64,000 nt of DNA from Todiramphus chloris collaris (GCA_025345505.1 JANVCC010000013.1:1769595-1833594); one strand, 5' to 3'; counted from the first letter of the stretch, positions 37,401-47,265 are shown. Translations and numbers: made by a program. Notes: generated by a model from the sequence alone, not told the origin.

Positions 37401-40400
37401 GGGTAATCCATTGTTGTGGCTGCTCATGTTTTTATAGCAGATAATTTTTGGCGGTGTGGGAATGCTACTGCGTACTAATTTCCTGCAGGTAACCAAGGCT
37501 GCACGTAGCCACATGGTTGCCTTTTGAAACTGAAACCGTTCTTGAATTTGCAAGCAGCTTAAGATGATCTGAGTAATGCAATGAAATCTTCAGAGCCCAA
37601 ACATTTGCCTAAAAAATGTCTGTTTCCACAGATGTGAGAACCGCTTTTTTTTTCCTCTTACTGCTTTTCAAAGCAGGGCCTTTCTTTAGATACCAAATGT
37701 GCAGAAAATTTCCAAAACTTTTAATTAAAACATTTATCTGCTTGTAGGTATGGATATCACATATCAAAGACTTCCTATTTCTTGTGCTACGATCCTCCTA
37801 CTATCAAAAGGATATTTGAGAGACTTCGGAACTTTGACACTCCTCAGTCTTATCCAAATATTTGTGGCATTTACAATATATTACATGTACGAGATGTTAC
37901 CACTGGCTATGACAGCAGCCAGCCGGATAAGAAATCGGTGAGTTACAAAGTGTTTTTGCAGAAGAGGTTGGCTCTCAAAGAGTCTGAAAGGTCAATATAC
38001 AAGAACTAAGCAGAAAGACGCACTGCATCAACTGAGACGGCAGTTTAATTACCATCATCTATTCAGACTGCTTAATAGCAGTTACTGGGGAGAAAAGAGA
38101 TGAAATGTGAACTGCCTTGGCTATTGTGTTGCCTACTTTGAAGCAACAATGACTGAACTTTGAGTTGAAGTGAGCTTCATGCTCCTGCAACTCTGAAGCT
38201 GCCTGTCAGGCTTCCATACTTCCTCTGGGAGTAAGAGATAGTCCCATTATCCTGAAATACTGAGTCAGATCATACAATCATACACTGGTTTGGGTGGGAA
38301 GGGACCTTTCAAGGTCATCCAGTCCAACCCCCCTGCAGGGAGCAGGGACATCTGCAACGAGAACAGGTTGCTTAGAGCACTGGCCAACCTGACCTGGAAT
38401 GTTTCCAGGGATAGGGCATTGACCACCTCTCCAGGCAACCTGGGCCAGGGTCTCACCACCCTCAGTGTAAAGCATTTCTTCCTTCTCTCTTGTCTAAATC
38501 TTCCCCTTTTTCAGTTTAAAACCACCACCCCTTGTCCTGTCACAACAGTCCCTGCTAAAAAGTCTGTCCCCATCTTTCTGACAGGCCCCTGTAAGGACTG
38601 TAAAGGACACGAGAAGGTCTTCCCAGAGCCTTCTCTTCTCCAGGCTGAACAACCCCAACTCTCTCAGCCTGGCCTCCCAGCAGAGGGGTTCCAGCCCTCC
38701 CAGCATTGCTGTGGCCTCCTCTGGCCCCGCTCTAACAGGTCCCTCTGTCCTGTGCTGATCTAGGTTAATAGCCTGTCTGACAGAAATGACTTGTTCTCGC
38801 CTGTTGCATAGGCTGTTGGATGTGTACTGAAGGGGATTTCAACCTGTTTATTTAGCTTCGTATACACTGAATGTTGTATTTTTTTAAAAACAAAACCAAA
38901 AAAATTGCCACTTCTCTGCTAGTTGGGGTGCTCTGTAATAAACTGTTGTTGTTTCTGTAGGTGCTGCCAGTGAGTAAAAGCAGCCAGATGATCACTTTCA
39001 CATTTCAAAATGGTTGCGTTGCCACCCTTCGGACAAGTGGGACAGAGCCAAAGATCAAGTACTACGCAGAGATGTGTGCACTGCCCGAGCAGAGGTCAGT
39101 GGCAGGTCTGCATGCATGTGTTGCAAGGTGCTTGGGGGCTGATGGGTCAGTACACAAGAACTGATTCTGTGCCTGGTGGGAGATTCCTCTTTGGGGGCCT
39201 GAGCCTCAGCTGACTCTGCCAGAATGTTCAACTGTCCAGAGTGGTGTACATTCCTGCTATTAAGGGATTGCCTCTATACAAGAAAAGACAACTGAATTTT
39301 CAACATCTGCTACACCAGGAGACTACTTTTATTAACCCAATTCCTCATGTGCTTAAATCCAGGTGGATACCTGTTTCATTTGGGAATTGCAGAATCATGG
39401 AATGGTTTGGGTTGGAAGGGACCTTTCAAGTTCATCTAGTCCAACCCCCCCTGCAGGGAGCAGGGACATCTGCAGCTAGAGCAGGTTGCTCACAGCCCCA
39501 GCCAACCTCACCTGGAATGTGTCCAGGGATAGGGCATAGACCACCTCTCTGGGCAACCTGGGCCAGGGTCTCTCCACTGCCTCAATGTAAAACATTTATA
39601 TCTCATCTAAATCTTCCTCTTTTAGTTTGAAACCATCACCACAACAGGCCCTGCTAAAAACTGTCCCCATCTTTCTTAAAGGCCCCTGAAAGGCCACAAG
39701 AAGGTCTCTCTGGAGCCTTCTCTTCTCCAGGCTGAACAACCCTAGCTCTCCCAGCCTGGCCTCCCAGCAGAGGGGTTCCAGCCCTCCCAGCATTGCTGTG
39801 GCCTCCTCTGGCCCCACTCCAACAGGTCCTTGTTGCTCCAGTGCTGTGGACACTTGTGTTGAAAAATATGTTGTGGTATTCTGAACTACTGAGTAGTAAA
39901 CAGAGGTCTTCCCCCCTTTTGATAGCCACCTTGATAGAAAAGGAAGCCCCTGAAATACATTCTGAACTGAAGTTCCTGTCTTTTAAACTCATGTCCCCAT
40001 GTTTCTATGGAACAGAGAATTGAAAATAACATAAAGGGGCATCTGATGTGATATTTATTTTTAATTATTGTCAGGAATTCAGGGTGGGCCTATTTCTATC
40101 ACTGGTTTTGGTCAGATGTAGGGAGCCAGTAGATAGCGAGCGGTAGATCACTTTTGCTTGTAAAATGTGCATGTGAAGGGGTACACAGATCCATGCCTGG
40201 GCAGCTTCTCACAGGTTGCTGAAGTATACTTTAAAGCATGGTTTGTTGTTATGTGAAGTCTATTATGACAGGTATGGCCCATCTTTTTAATCATGTTTTT
40301 AAATTGTTCTGAATTGACCATATTCTTCATGTAGCAAGTGATAGGACTAGAGGAAACTGCCTTAGGTTGCACCAGGGGAAGTTTAGGTTGGACATGAGGA

Positions 40401-41776
40401 ACAATTTCTTCTCTACAAGGGTTGTGAAGGGCTGTCCCAGGCTGCCCAGGGCAGTGGTGGAGTCCCCATCCCTGGAGGGGTTTCAAAGCCATGGAGATGT
40501 GCTGCTGAGGAACACGGTTTAGTGGTGACCTGGCAGTGCTGGATTAACAGTTAGATTCAATGATCTTTAAGGTCTCTTCCAACCAAAAGTATTCCATTAT
40601 TCTAAGACATAAAAAAGGTCTGTAGGAATCTAACAAGACATTTCTCTCAATAATACCTTTGCAGATATTTCTGAGTCACTTTCATTGATTATTCTTGAAA
40701 GCTGAATATGAGGAAAATAATTTTATTGCAGCATTTTGAGGTGTTTTCTTTGAAAGGAAGCAGTGACCTGAAGTTCAACTATTTATTGCCAGTTCTGTGC
40801 ATGAACAAAGCAAATGTAACTAAGCCTGTTTTACCTTCTTTCTGTTAAAAACAGACTGAGTTCCTCTTCCTCCAGTGAGACTTCGTGGACAAGAGAAGGA
40901 TAGTGCATTTTTAAAGGAGCGTTGCAATGCACTAGTGCTTATGCATGTTGTGTTTCTACTCATGTGAATCTCTGGGTGTTTAAATAGGGAAAGGATCAGT
41001 GTGTTGCTGTGTCCTGGTGAATGACTTTCTCCAGTAGTTCCCTGTCTCTTGAACTGCAAAACCCAGAACTGGACTGAGGTAGCCTCACTGGGGCAGCTGC
41101 TGGCCACATTCTTCTTCATGCACGCCAGGACACCATTGGCCTTCTTGGCCATGAGGGCCCATTGCTGGCTCATGGGCAGCAGTTGTCATCCAAGACTTCC
41201 AGGTCCTTCCCTGAAGAGCTGCTTCCCAGCAGGTCACCCCCTCCCCTTTACTGGTACAGGGGGTTATTCCTCCCCAGGTGCAGGACCCAACACTTGCCCT
41301 TGTTGAACTTTGAGGTTCACCTCGGCCCAGCTCTCCAGCCTGGACAGGTCTTGCTGAACGGCAGCGCAGCTCTGCTGTGTCAGCCACTCAATTATTTAGA
41401 TAAGTTAATTGAAATTAATATTTCCATAGACCATACCAAAAAGTAGCTCATTAAACCATGCAGCTTGGAGTGTCTACATGTTGATACTGGTGGGAAACAT
41501 AACAGAGCTAGCCCATTAACTGGTGGACTTCATGATCTTGAAGGTCTCTTTCAACAAGATCAATTCTATGATTCTATCACCATCAGATCTTGCTGTTTGT
41601 TTTGGTTTTGTTTTTTTTTTAATGGATGCCAGGTATTTATCAAACCTCTGTCATGGTGTGCTTCTCTTTCTAGTGACAGAAGCGTGCTGGAAGAGGAACT
41701 TCAGAAGCTTATTGAAGCTTTGATTGAGAATTTTCTTGAACCTGATAAGAATGGACTGATCTGGCGCTCTGCTTAA
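16298..41776 (+). CDS. PGM2L1: PGM2L1, glucose-1,6-bisphosphate synthase (exons 2-14 of the coding region)
   Basis: Thirteen exons join in frame (16298-16465, 24166-24272, 26958-27042, 27975-28058, 30222-30415, 31354-31543, 31773-31870, 32658-32838, 34873-34966, 36687-36816, 37748-37937, 38961-39094, 41674-41776) to give 1,758 nt, or 585 residues plus stop. Known of the family: it transfers phosphate from 1,3-bisphosphoglycerate to glucose-1-phosphate in the cytosol, making glucose-1,6-bisphosphate, the activator of phosphomutases; it is brain-rich in mammals. Seen here, counting from the first codon in the window: phosphoserine loop TASHN at 136-140 (Ser138), metal loop DPDADR at 295-300, sugar loop FEESIG at 396-401, and phosphate-binding RTSGTEP from 531. 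The ending IWRSA and the stretch [20 protein letters not shown] favour PGM2L1 over PGM2. From memory the human protein has 622 residues, so 37 N-terminal residues (exon 1) are missing and lie upstream. The reading frame shows no internal stop or frameshift, so this looks like a working gene. Confidence 0.96.
16653..17180 (-). mobile_element. CR1 3' end (tail type B)
   Basis: Tail agagtcacagaatagtttgg at the left, then the cctgcagggagcagggacat block. Extends to ggtctcaccagggtggagca. Lies 188 bp inside intron 2. Confidence 0.92.
19853..20382 (+). mobile_element. CR1 3' end (tail type C)
   Basis: Open ORF2 C-terminal frame 19,859-20,305 ([20 protein letters not shown]) followed by ggtttagcacctggcagtgc and the tail gggattctatgattctac. 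5'-truncated, with no RT box. Confidence 0.92.
21085..21480 (-). mobile_element. CR1 3' end (tail type A)
   Basis: Tail acatagaatagtttggcttt, then ctaccataggcagggacacc and gaccaggttgctcagagccc. It breaks off near the ctggagcctttccagcag segment. Confidence 0.9.
24166..24272 (+). CDS. PGM2L1: PGM2L1 exon 3
   Basis: Acceptor is a long T tract ending in tccag. The translation begins [17 protein letters not shown] and continues [18 protein letters not shown], a domain 1 strand-helix unit. The exon ends two bases into a codon at aagaa/gtatga, an A rather than G at the last exon base. An earlier gtaaga at 24,266 would drop residues from the SCSS(Q/K) stretch, so the later donor is preferred because it keeps the family length. 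Confidence 0.92.
24931..26015 (+). mobile_element. Composite element, copy 2: unknown module joined to a CR1 3' end (tail type D)
   Basis: Plus-strand partner of 7,888-9,027. Module 24,931-25,305 starts ctgcctcc near ttcacatgtgtgtcaattg and ends tttctttgcttcag, which looks like a splice acceptor. The CR1 part follows from 25,306, with an open frame to 25,656 and a tail ending acattctgtgattcag. Module frames (for example [19 protein letters not shown]) match nothing I know. Confidence 0.85.
26958..27042 (+). CDS. PGM2L1: PGM2L1 exon 4
   Basis: Begins after ttggtag and completes the split Lys codon. It encodes [19 protein letters not shown] then STYVPTPFV, ending at ttgtg/gtgagt. The VPTPFV segment leads into the active-site loop. 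85 nt, entry phase 2, exit phase 0. Confidence 0.95.
27975..28058 (+). CDS. PGM2L1: PGM2L1 exon 5 (catalytic phosphoserine loop)
   Basis: 84 nt between tttgcag and acaag/gtgagt, 28 whole codons. It carries [18 protein letters not shown]. The serine of TASHN carries the phosphate during catalysis, and the NRKEDNGYK context is typical of the PGM2/PGM2L1 branch. With 37 residues of exon 1 added, the serine would be residue 175. Confidence 0.97.
28278..28895 (-). mobile_element. CR1 3' end (tail type C)
   Basis: Tail block gtgattggaagagaccttta, with cccagcactgccaggtcacc. Extends past ctggacacgctccagcccct to the ggccttcttggccacctgag segment. In intron 5. Confidence 0.92.
29240..29548 (+). mobile_element. 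CR1 3' end (tail type D)
   Basis: Contains gaggttccatctgcagggga, the ctggtggagcagggggcttg block and a tail with gatctccagaggtcctttgc. In intron 5, opposite in orientation to the previous copy. Confidence 0.9.
30222..30415 (+). CDS. PGM2L1: PGM2L1 exon 6
   Basis: Starts after acttatcccag and ends at catag/gtattg, 194 nt. The translation [17 protein letters not shown] continues through [18 protein letters not shown] and ends in [11 protein letters not shown]. It closes domain 1 and begins domain 2. Phase 0 to 2, matching exon 7. Confidence 0.95.
31354..31543 (+). CDS. PGM2L1: PGM2L1 exon 7
   Basis: Acceptor ttctatgtcag, donor ctg/gtaatt, 190 nt. It encodes [19 protein letters not shown] and later [20 protein letters not shown]. 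The THGVG-type loop and PEQ-DPDPDF stretch are domain 2 hallmarks. Read-through past the donor reaches a stop in the intron, so splicing is needed. Confidence 0.95.
31773..31870 (+). CDS. PGM2L1: PGM2L1 exon 8 (metal-binding loop)
   Basis: Acceptor ctcccaccag, donor gagaa/gtgagc, 98 nt. Encodes [19 protein letters not shown] and [13 protein letters not shown]. The three aspartates of DPDADR bind the catalytic magnesium in this superfamily and are all present. Confidence 0.96.
32098..32142 (+). mobile_element. CR1 tail remnant
   Basis: Only the last 45 bp or so of a CR1 (atcttgaaagtcccttccaa, then ccattctgtaatct) remain, in intron 8. Confidence 0.6.
32395..32640. promoter_or_regulatory. Intragenic CpG-rich block upstream of exon 9
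   Basis: About 250 bp dense in CpG (for example aacgcgcc and ccgcgaggcgcggcc) in an otherwise CpG-poor, AT-rich gene, immediately 5' of PGM2L1 exon 9. It could be a small CpG island with promoter or enhancer activity, or a local GC-biased patch. No TATA box or initiator is clear. Confidence 0.35.
32658..32838 (+). CDS. PGM2L1: PGM2L1 exon 9
   Basis: Acceptor tcccctctgcag, donor tttgaa/gtaagt, 181 nt. It completes an Asn codon and encodes [20 protein letters not shown], then [20 protein letters not shown] and [20 protein letters not shown], domain 3. The linker WKENCCEN has the same length as the remembered human linker but a different sequence. A CpG-rich 250-bp stretch lies directly upstream in intron 8. 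Confidence 0.95.
32925..33122 (+). mobile_element. CR1 3' end, short (tail type B)
   Basis: Block gatgccccatctctggaaac, the gttgcaaatgtccctgctcc motif and a duplicated tail (ctatgatttgttctatgatt). Lies about 90 bp after exon 9. Confidence 0.88.
33473..33800 (-). mobile_element. CR1 3' end (tail type A)
   Basis: Tail acatagaatggtttgtgttg, ccctgccatgggtagggaca, and the gaagccatcacccttcctcc segment. Ends near ttcagatactgaatgactgc. Confidence 0.9.
34873..34966 (+). CDS. PGM2L1: PGM2L1 exon 10 (sugar-binding loop)
   Basis: Acceptor is a T-rich tract ending gtgtttgag, donor ctattg/gtgcgt, 94 nt. Encodes [19 protein letters not shown] and [12 protein letters not shown]; the following Gly is split across the intron. 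FEESIG is this family's form of the substrate-orienting GEESG loop. Confidence 0.95.
35275..35682 (+). mobile_element. CR1 3' end (tail type A)
   Basis: Starts at tggaacccctctgctgtgag and keeps gatggcttcaaactggaaga and the agcaacctggtctagtggga block. The tail ends ccaacccaaaccaccag without the usual attctatgattct. Confidence 0.9.
36088..36545 (-). mobile_element. CR1 3' end (tail type C) just before exon 11
   Basis: Tail gaatcactgaatcattttgg, the ccatgtccctcagcaccaca block and cttccttgggagaagagact. Stops at ctctggacatgctctg, 141 bp upstream of PGM2L1 exon 11. Confidence 0.92.
36687..36816 (+). CDS. PGM2L1: PGM2L1 exon 11
   Basis: Acceptor is a T tract ending tttttttttag. Encodes [20 protein letters not shown], then [20 protein letters not shown] and YE. 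To keep the frame with exon 12, the exon must end at tgaaat followed by gcaagt, a GC rather than GT donor. The alternative GT three bases further on would put exon 12 out of frame. 130 nt. Confidence 0.9.
36882..37217 (-). mobile_element. CR1 internal fragment just after exon 11
   Basis: Covers the ccaggtccctcagcctcttc to gtgtccagccacttttccct segments with no 3' tail. It overlaps the consensus of the copy on the other side of exon 11, so the two are separate insertions. Begins 66 bp after the exon. Confidence 0.9.
37748..37937 (+). CDS. PGM2L1: PGM2L1 exon 12
   Basis: Acceptor tctgcttgtag, donor aaatcg/gtgagt, 190 nt. Encodes [40 protein letters not shown] and [20 protein letters not shown]. 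This spans the end of domain 3 and the start of domain 4. Confidence 0.96.
38268..38762 (-). mobile_element. CR1 3' end (tail type B)
   Basis: Tail tacaatcatacactggtttg, then cctgcagggagcagggacat. It reaches the gcattgctgtggcctcctct segment. In intron 12. Confidence 0.93.
38961..39094 (+). CDS. PGM2L1: PGM2L1 exon 13 (phosphate-binding loop)
   Basis: Acceptor tgtttctgtag, donor gcagag/gtcagt, 134 nt. Encodes [20 protein letters not shown], then [28 protein letters not shown] is the domain 4 loop that grips the substrate phosphate; all its key residues are present. Confidence 0.97.
39390..39852 (-). mobile_element. CR1 3' end (tail type B)
   Basis: Tail agaatcatggaatggtttgg, then gggagcagggacatctgcag. 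Close relative of the copy at 38,268. In intron 13. Confidence 0.93.
40335..40603 (+). mobile_element. CR1 3' end (tail type C)
   Basis: Starts agcaagtgataggactagag and keeps ggagtccccatccctggagg and the gtttagtggtgacctggcag tail. Confidence 0.92.
41028..41388 (-). mobile_element. CR1 internal fragment
   Basis: Antisense segment with ggccttcttggccatgaggg and cccattgctggctcatgggc. Lacks a 3' tail. Confidence 0.85.
41490..41579 (+). mobile_element. CR1 tail remnant before exon 14
   Basis: About 90 bp: ttaactggtggacttcatga, tcttgaaggtctctttcaac and caattctatgattctat. Ends 94 bp upstream of the last PGM2L1 exon. Confidence 0.75.
41674..41776 (+). CDS. PGM2L1: PGM2L1 exon 14 (terminal coding exon)
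   Basis: Acceptor gcttctctttctag; 103 nt ending in TAA at 41,774-41,776. Encodes [20 protein letters not shown] then [13 protein letters not shown]. The C-terminal helix and IWRS ending identify PGM2L1. The 3' UTR follows directly. Confidence 0.96.
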
Positions 41777-44700
41777 GATCTCCTGGAACTGGTGTTGGAA
41801 GAAGCGAGCTCTGGCACCGTGTCCTGTGGAACAAAGGAACCAAGAACAGAACTCAGTTTAATATCTGTGTGTGTGTGTTAAACAGCTACATTTTTTTTCT
41901 GTCAAGAAGCAGCATTCTTCTGTTAGGCTTTTCACCAAAGTCTGAGATAATAAATCGGGATAAGGAGGGGAAGTGAGAGAAGAGGATGGAACTTACTATA
42001 ATTTTCTGTCCTTCTTGACCAAAAGACTAATTAACCCCCTCAATTCAAATGAAGCTGATCTCATTTTATAGATCTTGTCTGGAATTCATTTCAGGTACCC
42101 AGTAACTTCTGTGCGAAAAGGTTTTTCAAATGAGGTTGGTTGTCATCCTTGAGGGAAGCGATCACTCCAAGCTGACAGAAAAGCTGCTTCTTCTGAACTG
42201 TTGTGTGTGAGCGTTGCTATCGTCATTACAGGTCTTAATTTCCAAAACTGCTGACGTGGAGAGTTCAGTGCTTAGCATTTCTTGTTTAGGCAGGTTGCTC
42301 AAGGTGATATTTTTTTCAGCTACTTAAGTATCCTTCCATTGTTCAAGGTGCTCTTGGTGCGTTGTATTTTTCCTCTGTGTGTCTTAAAATATTTACTTGG
42401 CAGTGAAACAATAGTGGCAACATACGCGGATCAACCCACAGTCTGGGTTTGAGTTACTCAGAGCCTTTCTAAGGCTTCCAAAGGAACAGAAATTGGGCAT
42501 TCCTGGTGAAATTGCCCATTCAAGCTACTCTTTATACCAGTTTTTTTTTGCCCCACGTCTCTGAAGGCTCTTAAATCTTTTTTTTAATAAAGATTTCAGA
42601 AATTTGGTAATCTGAATGAAAAATCCAGTTAATGACTTTTTCAGTTTGGCTTGAATTCATACTGTGTATTTAAAAAACAAAAAGAAAAAAGGAAGAAAGT
42701 GGAGGTGAGACCCTGACACTAGTTATTAAATCATGATTGATTTTTTTTTTACCATGTCTTGTAAGCTAATTTCTGTTAGAATTTTTTTTTTCAAATACTA
42801 TTATTCTTTATCCTTCAGGACAAATTTTTAACAACTTCCCATTATCAATTTCCTACCTTTTCCTGAGTAGAAAGTAATACTGCCAATTGCTTTTTCACAA
42901 AAAAAATAGACTCATAACAGCAAATCTCATGTAGATATCTAGGGGTTTGGAAAATACAAGCCATAGAAAAGCTTTAACTGAACCAGCATTTCAAGAAAAG
43001 CTGCATATTGATAAACTGAGGATAATACTACTTAATGTGTCCTACTAAACTGCCAATAGAAGCCTTCAGAATGATATCAGTGGTGTTTTGGATGTGTCCC
43101 TGCTTTACAGTAATGAAGTAAACAGATAAAACTGATCATCTTGAAGGTTACGTGAGAAGAACCTTATTATGAACCTATTTAATACGCACTTAAATGAAAG
43201 CCATTGCTTTGCCACTGTTGTTAAATCTCCAGATTTATCCTCCATCTTATTGTACCCTTCCAGCTTGATGCCGTAGGATTGCGCAGTGGTGTGTGTGTGT
43301 ACGTGTTGCATCCGGGTGGCTTTAAAGAGCACCAAGGTTTTTGTGTCCGTGCGGGTATCAGGTGTTTGATGCTGACGGAAGCTTTGCACTATAACCGTGG
43401 AGAAGTATTTTGCTGTATATTCATGTACATGTACCACAGAAGGTCTGTTCTGCAATGGAGTGAAATGTATCTAATGCCCAAAATTTTTTTTTTCTTGATT
43501 TTACATTTGATGGATGTGGTGGAGGAAAGACAGGCAGAGCCTTTATGCTTATACTGATGTTGTGGTACAGTGCTGGGGAGGTCTTGGAAGATGCTAAAGC
43601 TCTTCTGACTGCTGCTCTGTTTCCAATTTTCACCAAATGGTGCATGTCTGGATCCCAACTGCACTGAGTTTGAAGGAGGTTTTGCCATTTGTTCCACTGG
43701 CAGCAGATTAAAGCTTTAGGCACTTTGGATTTTCTTTTTTCATAGCCTCCAAGTAGCACAGACGAGAGCAAGTAACTCGGAACAGCCTTTTGAACAAAAG
43801 TGAGCGCTGTAAAAAGTGCAGTGTGCATGATGAGGCCAGTTGTGTGTCAATTGTAGCAGTTAGCATTAGGAGTTACGTCCCATGAGTTAGCTTTGGGCTC
43901 CTACGAAGAGCAGGAATGGGCTATTTCCTGCAGAAATCTGCTTTGTCTCAGTAGGCAGGCGTTAGAAATGTGGCGTGGGGAAAAAAGTGTGATTCTGTTT
44001 TCAAATCAGCGTTCTAAGAAGTTGGTAACTGTTCATAGTCCGTTTATTGTTAATAAAAACCCCAGATACGAGGAGTTCGAGTATCTGGGATCCTTGTTGA
44101 GAGCTTTGAGCAGTAAGTTAGAGATGTAGTGGTGCTTTTGGAATGACAGCAACAGGCACAATGTGTTGAATGTATTTTAAGGGTATAATATAACTATTGC
44201 TGTTTTTAAACTGCTGCTACCATTGTTTTCCTACTGTATTTGGAACCGTTTGATATATTTATACTGTTCCGTTTGGGGAACTCCTCTGTTACCTCCTCCC
44301 TCTGATCTCGCTTCCCTTATCTGTCAAGGACGGTAATTCTTCCTTCATCGCCTCCTAACTTTGTTATCTATTGTGTTAGGGCCTGTTGGCTTGTGCACAC
44401 CCTTCTTTCAGTTGTCAGCTGCTCTTTACTACTTTCCAGATAAGAACAAAGGCTTTTCAGACTTGCATGAGAAGCAGATAATAGATCAAAGTACACCGCG
44501 GATGTTGTTCATTAGGTGCTTCCAGTTAAAATTTGTCTTTTCAAAGGTTGGTCTGCAGTCAGTCATTGGTTCAAATTGTCGTCATACAGACAATGATTTG
44601 GTTTTAGCATTTGATAAACTTAGGAGAGCTTGGTTTTTGTCCTTTCCCTGTTTGATGTGATGGGCTTAATCTCTGTCTCCCTTGGATACTTGGTAAAGTT

Positions 44701-45560
44701 GTGTTTCCCTGGGCCTAGGGAAGAGAAGGAGGGAGTGTTTGACTGGAACCTTCAAGCACAGCTCTAGCTTGTGCCATCCATACAAAGTAAATTAAGAATT
44801 TAAATTCTGTGTTTCTATTCCAGATGTTGAGGTGAGTTCCAACATGCAGCACCTGCTGCCTTGAGCTCCTCTGCGTGCCTTGGGCTGTCCTTGACTGAGC
44901 TCAAGCTGTTGCTGTATCTTTCTCAGAGGACACCTGCGTGGTGACATTTTTTGGTGTTATTCCCTGATTGAGCAATACTTGGGTAGCACTTTGTGCCCCC
45001 TCTTTAGCTCCTTAAGTATTAGGGATTTCAGCTCCTGTTTTAGGAAAGGGAGTGTTTGTGTGAAACTATTGGAGTATTGAGAGATAAGCCACAAGGTGGA
45101 AGGATGGTTTCTGTCGTTTGGGGCAGGGTGGAATGTGTGGTCTGCTTCAGAAAGCACTTGGATGTTCTCTTTAATCTTAAAAGCAATATTGTCATCACTT
45201 CATTTTGTCTCATCCCCTACTTCTTACCCTCTTCTCTCCCAAGTAAGAGAGGTGGGACTCTGCGTGGTGACGCCTGGGTGGTTAGAGCCCATCTTGATAC
45301 CTGAGACATTTTCCCTTCTCCTCTGCCCTTTGCTTAGCTTTGTATGAGGCGATTGAAGTATACAAAGTTGCATCGTTCTTGTCTGGAATCCTGGGGAGTT
45401 CTGGATCTGTACCCAGTGTCTGTTCTTCTGTAAAACTAGGGTGTACTACAAATACAGAGTGAAAATTTGCACTTTTCTGAAGAATTTCTGTTATTGCTCT
45501 GTGGATTTAGCTGAATGAAGTGTTAAGTAATAAAATATTCTCTTCGTAGTAGTAATCCTT
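41777..45560 (+). other. PGM2L1: PGM2L1 3' UTR (probable) with several poly(A) signals
   Basis: AT-rich sequence after the stop with no CR1 for about 4.3 kb, unlike all flanking DNA. AATAAA hexamers lie at 41,949, 42,586, 44,052 and 45,529. The last is followed by a T/G-rich stretch (cttcgtgtttctgctgtcgc), a plausible downstream element, so a long transcript ending near 45,555 is proposed. Long UTRs are known for mammalian PGM2L1. Which sites are used cannot be told from sequence. Confidence 0.55.
45529..45534 (+). terminator. Candidate distal poly(A) signal of PGM2L1
   Basis: Canonical AATAAA in gttaagtaataaaatattc with a T/G-rich region 15-40 bases downstream. It is the last hexamer before the CR1-containing intergenic stretch. 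Proximal alternatives are at 41,949, 42,586 and 44,052. Confidence 0.4.
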
Positions 45561-46074
45561 CGTGTTTCTGCTGTCGCCTTTAGTCAAACACTGTTGTCCC
45601 AAAAATGGAACCAGTGGAGAAACTGCTCCTGACTCGCTACAGGAGGAGTATTGGCCATGCGCCACTCGGATACCTACAGTTCCAGGAACAAGAGGATTGC
45701 CTGAAGTAGCTGTCCAGAGCTTCATCCTGTCAAGCTGATGCCATTTCCAAGGGGCTTGTCACTGAAGGTGTCCTAGGGCAGAGAACCAAGGACTGATGGG
45801 CTAGTTGCAACCACAAGTCACCACTGATTGCAATGTGGAGTGAGTGGGAAGATTGTTGGGTGTTTGGGTCCAGAGGATAGGTGCACACAGGCCAGAATGA
45901 GGAGAGTCTGGAGTTAGGGGGCTTTGGATGCAACCAAAAGAAAGGTTTTGGTTCTGTATAGAAAGACCCACCAGGAAAGTTGGTCAGGGAAGAAGATTGT
46001 CCTATTGCCAATCTATTGCCGATCCTTCCTGAAGACTTCACCCTCTGCTTGGGATTTTATGGGATTCTTATACT

Positions 46075-46258
46075 TACTGTTTGAGAGTGGTGAGACCCTG
46101 GCCCAGGTTGCCCAGAGAGGTGGAACCATTCCAGGTGAGGTTGGCTGGGGCTCTGAGCAACCTGCTCTAGTTGCAGATGTCCCTGCTCCCTGCAGGGGGT
46201 TGGACTGGATGACCTTCAAAGGTGCCTTCCAACCCCAAAACATTCTTTGATTCTATAA
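46075..46258 (+). mobile_element. CR1 3' end, short (tail type B)
   Basis: gagagtggtgagaccctggc, gttgcagatgtccctgctcc and tail aacattctttgattctataa. First CR1 after the PGM2L1 3' UTR. Confidence 0.92.
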
Positions 46259-46587
46259 TACACTGTTGAACTTCAAAACAAGAGTTAATGCCACCCCAGC
46301 TTGCCATTAATATTTTAAGCCTACTTCAAAGCATTGTCAAGGTTGATATAAGATGGTTCCTGGAGGCAGCACACAACATGTCGAGAAGGGTTAACACATC
46401 CCTTCAGTGATGGCTGCAGCCTTCCTTCTAGGTGAGTCTGCCTGCCAATCATTGCTTTTTCTCCTTGACAAGGCTGAAGAGCCCCTGTGCTTCCTCTCCT
46501 TCTAGCTCACCAGAACTAGCTCTGAATTATCCCCTGTTCTGTACTGATGGCCCAATGGATGGTGCTCTCCAGGAAAGAGCCTTAACC

Positions 46588-47265
46588 ATTGAATCACTCT
46601 CATTGAAAGAGACCTTAATGAAGTCCAAGTATTAATTCAGCACTGCCCCATCACCACTAAACCATGTCCCTCAGCCCTGCAGCTCCAAGGCTTTGAAACC
46701 CCTCCAGGGATGGGGATTTTACCACTGCCCTGGGCAGCCTGGGATAGGCTTGACAGCCCTTTTGCAGAGTAAACTGTTCCTTAGGAACCTAAACCTCCCC
46801 TGGAGCAACTTGAGGCCATTTCCTCTTGTCCTGTTGCTTGTTCCTTGGAAGAAGAGACCGACCCCCACCTTGGTCCACCCTCCTTGCAGAGAGTTATTGA
46901 GAGTGAGGAGGTCTCCCCTGAGCCTCTTTTTCTTCAGTCTCAACAACCCCAGGTCCCTCAGCTGCTCCTCACCAGACTTGTGCTCTAGACCCTTCCCCAG
47001 CTTTTTGCCCTTCTCTGGCCATGCTCCAGCCCCTCAGTGTCATGCTTGGAGTGAGGGGCCCAAAACTGAATGCATTATTCAAGGTGTGGCCTCCCCAGTG
47101 CCCAGTCCAGGGGGACGATCCCTGCCCTCGTCCTGCTGGCCACAGTGGTGTTGGTAGAAGCCAGGACGCTGGTGGCCTCACCTTCAGCTGACTATTGACC
47201 AGCCCCCCACCATCCTTTTCTTCAGGTCTCCTTTCCAGCTGCTCTGCCCTGAGCATGGAGCAATT
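46588..47265 (-). mobile_element. CR1 3' end, long (tail type C)
   Basis: Tail ccattgaatcactctcattg, ccatgtccctcagccctgca. Runs through ctccagcccctcagtgtcat to the cagctgctctgccctgagca segment. Confidence 0.92.

Larger units (their letters stand above)
24273..41673 (+). other. PGM2L1: PGM2L1 introns 3-13
   Basis: Eleven introns of 0.23-2.7 kb, all GT-AG except intron 11 (GC-AG). CR1 copies are listed singly. Unique stretches over 300 bp in which I see nothing firm: 26,016-26,957 (one short antisense ORF, see findings), 27,043-27,974, 29,550-30,221, 30,416-31,353, 33,123-33,470, 33,800-34,872, 35,690-36,085, 37,220-37,747, 37,938-38,265, 39,852-40,333 and 40,605-41,028. Intron 8 contains a CpG-rich block at 32,395-32,640. 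Confidence 0.8.
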
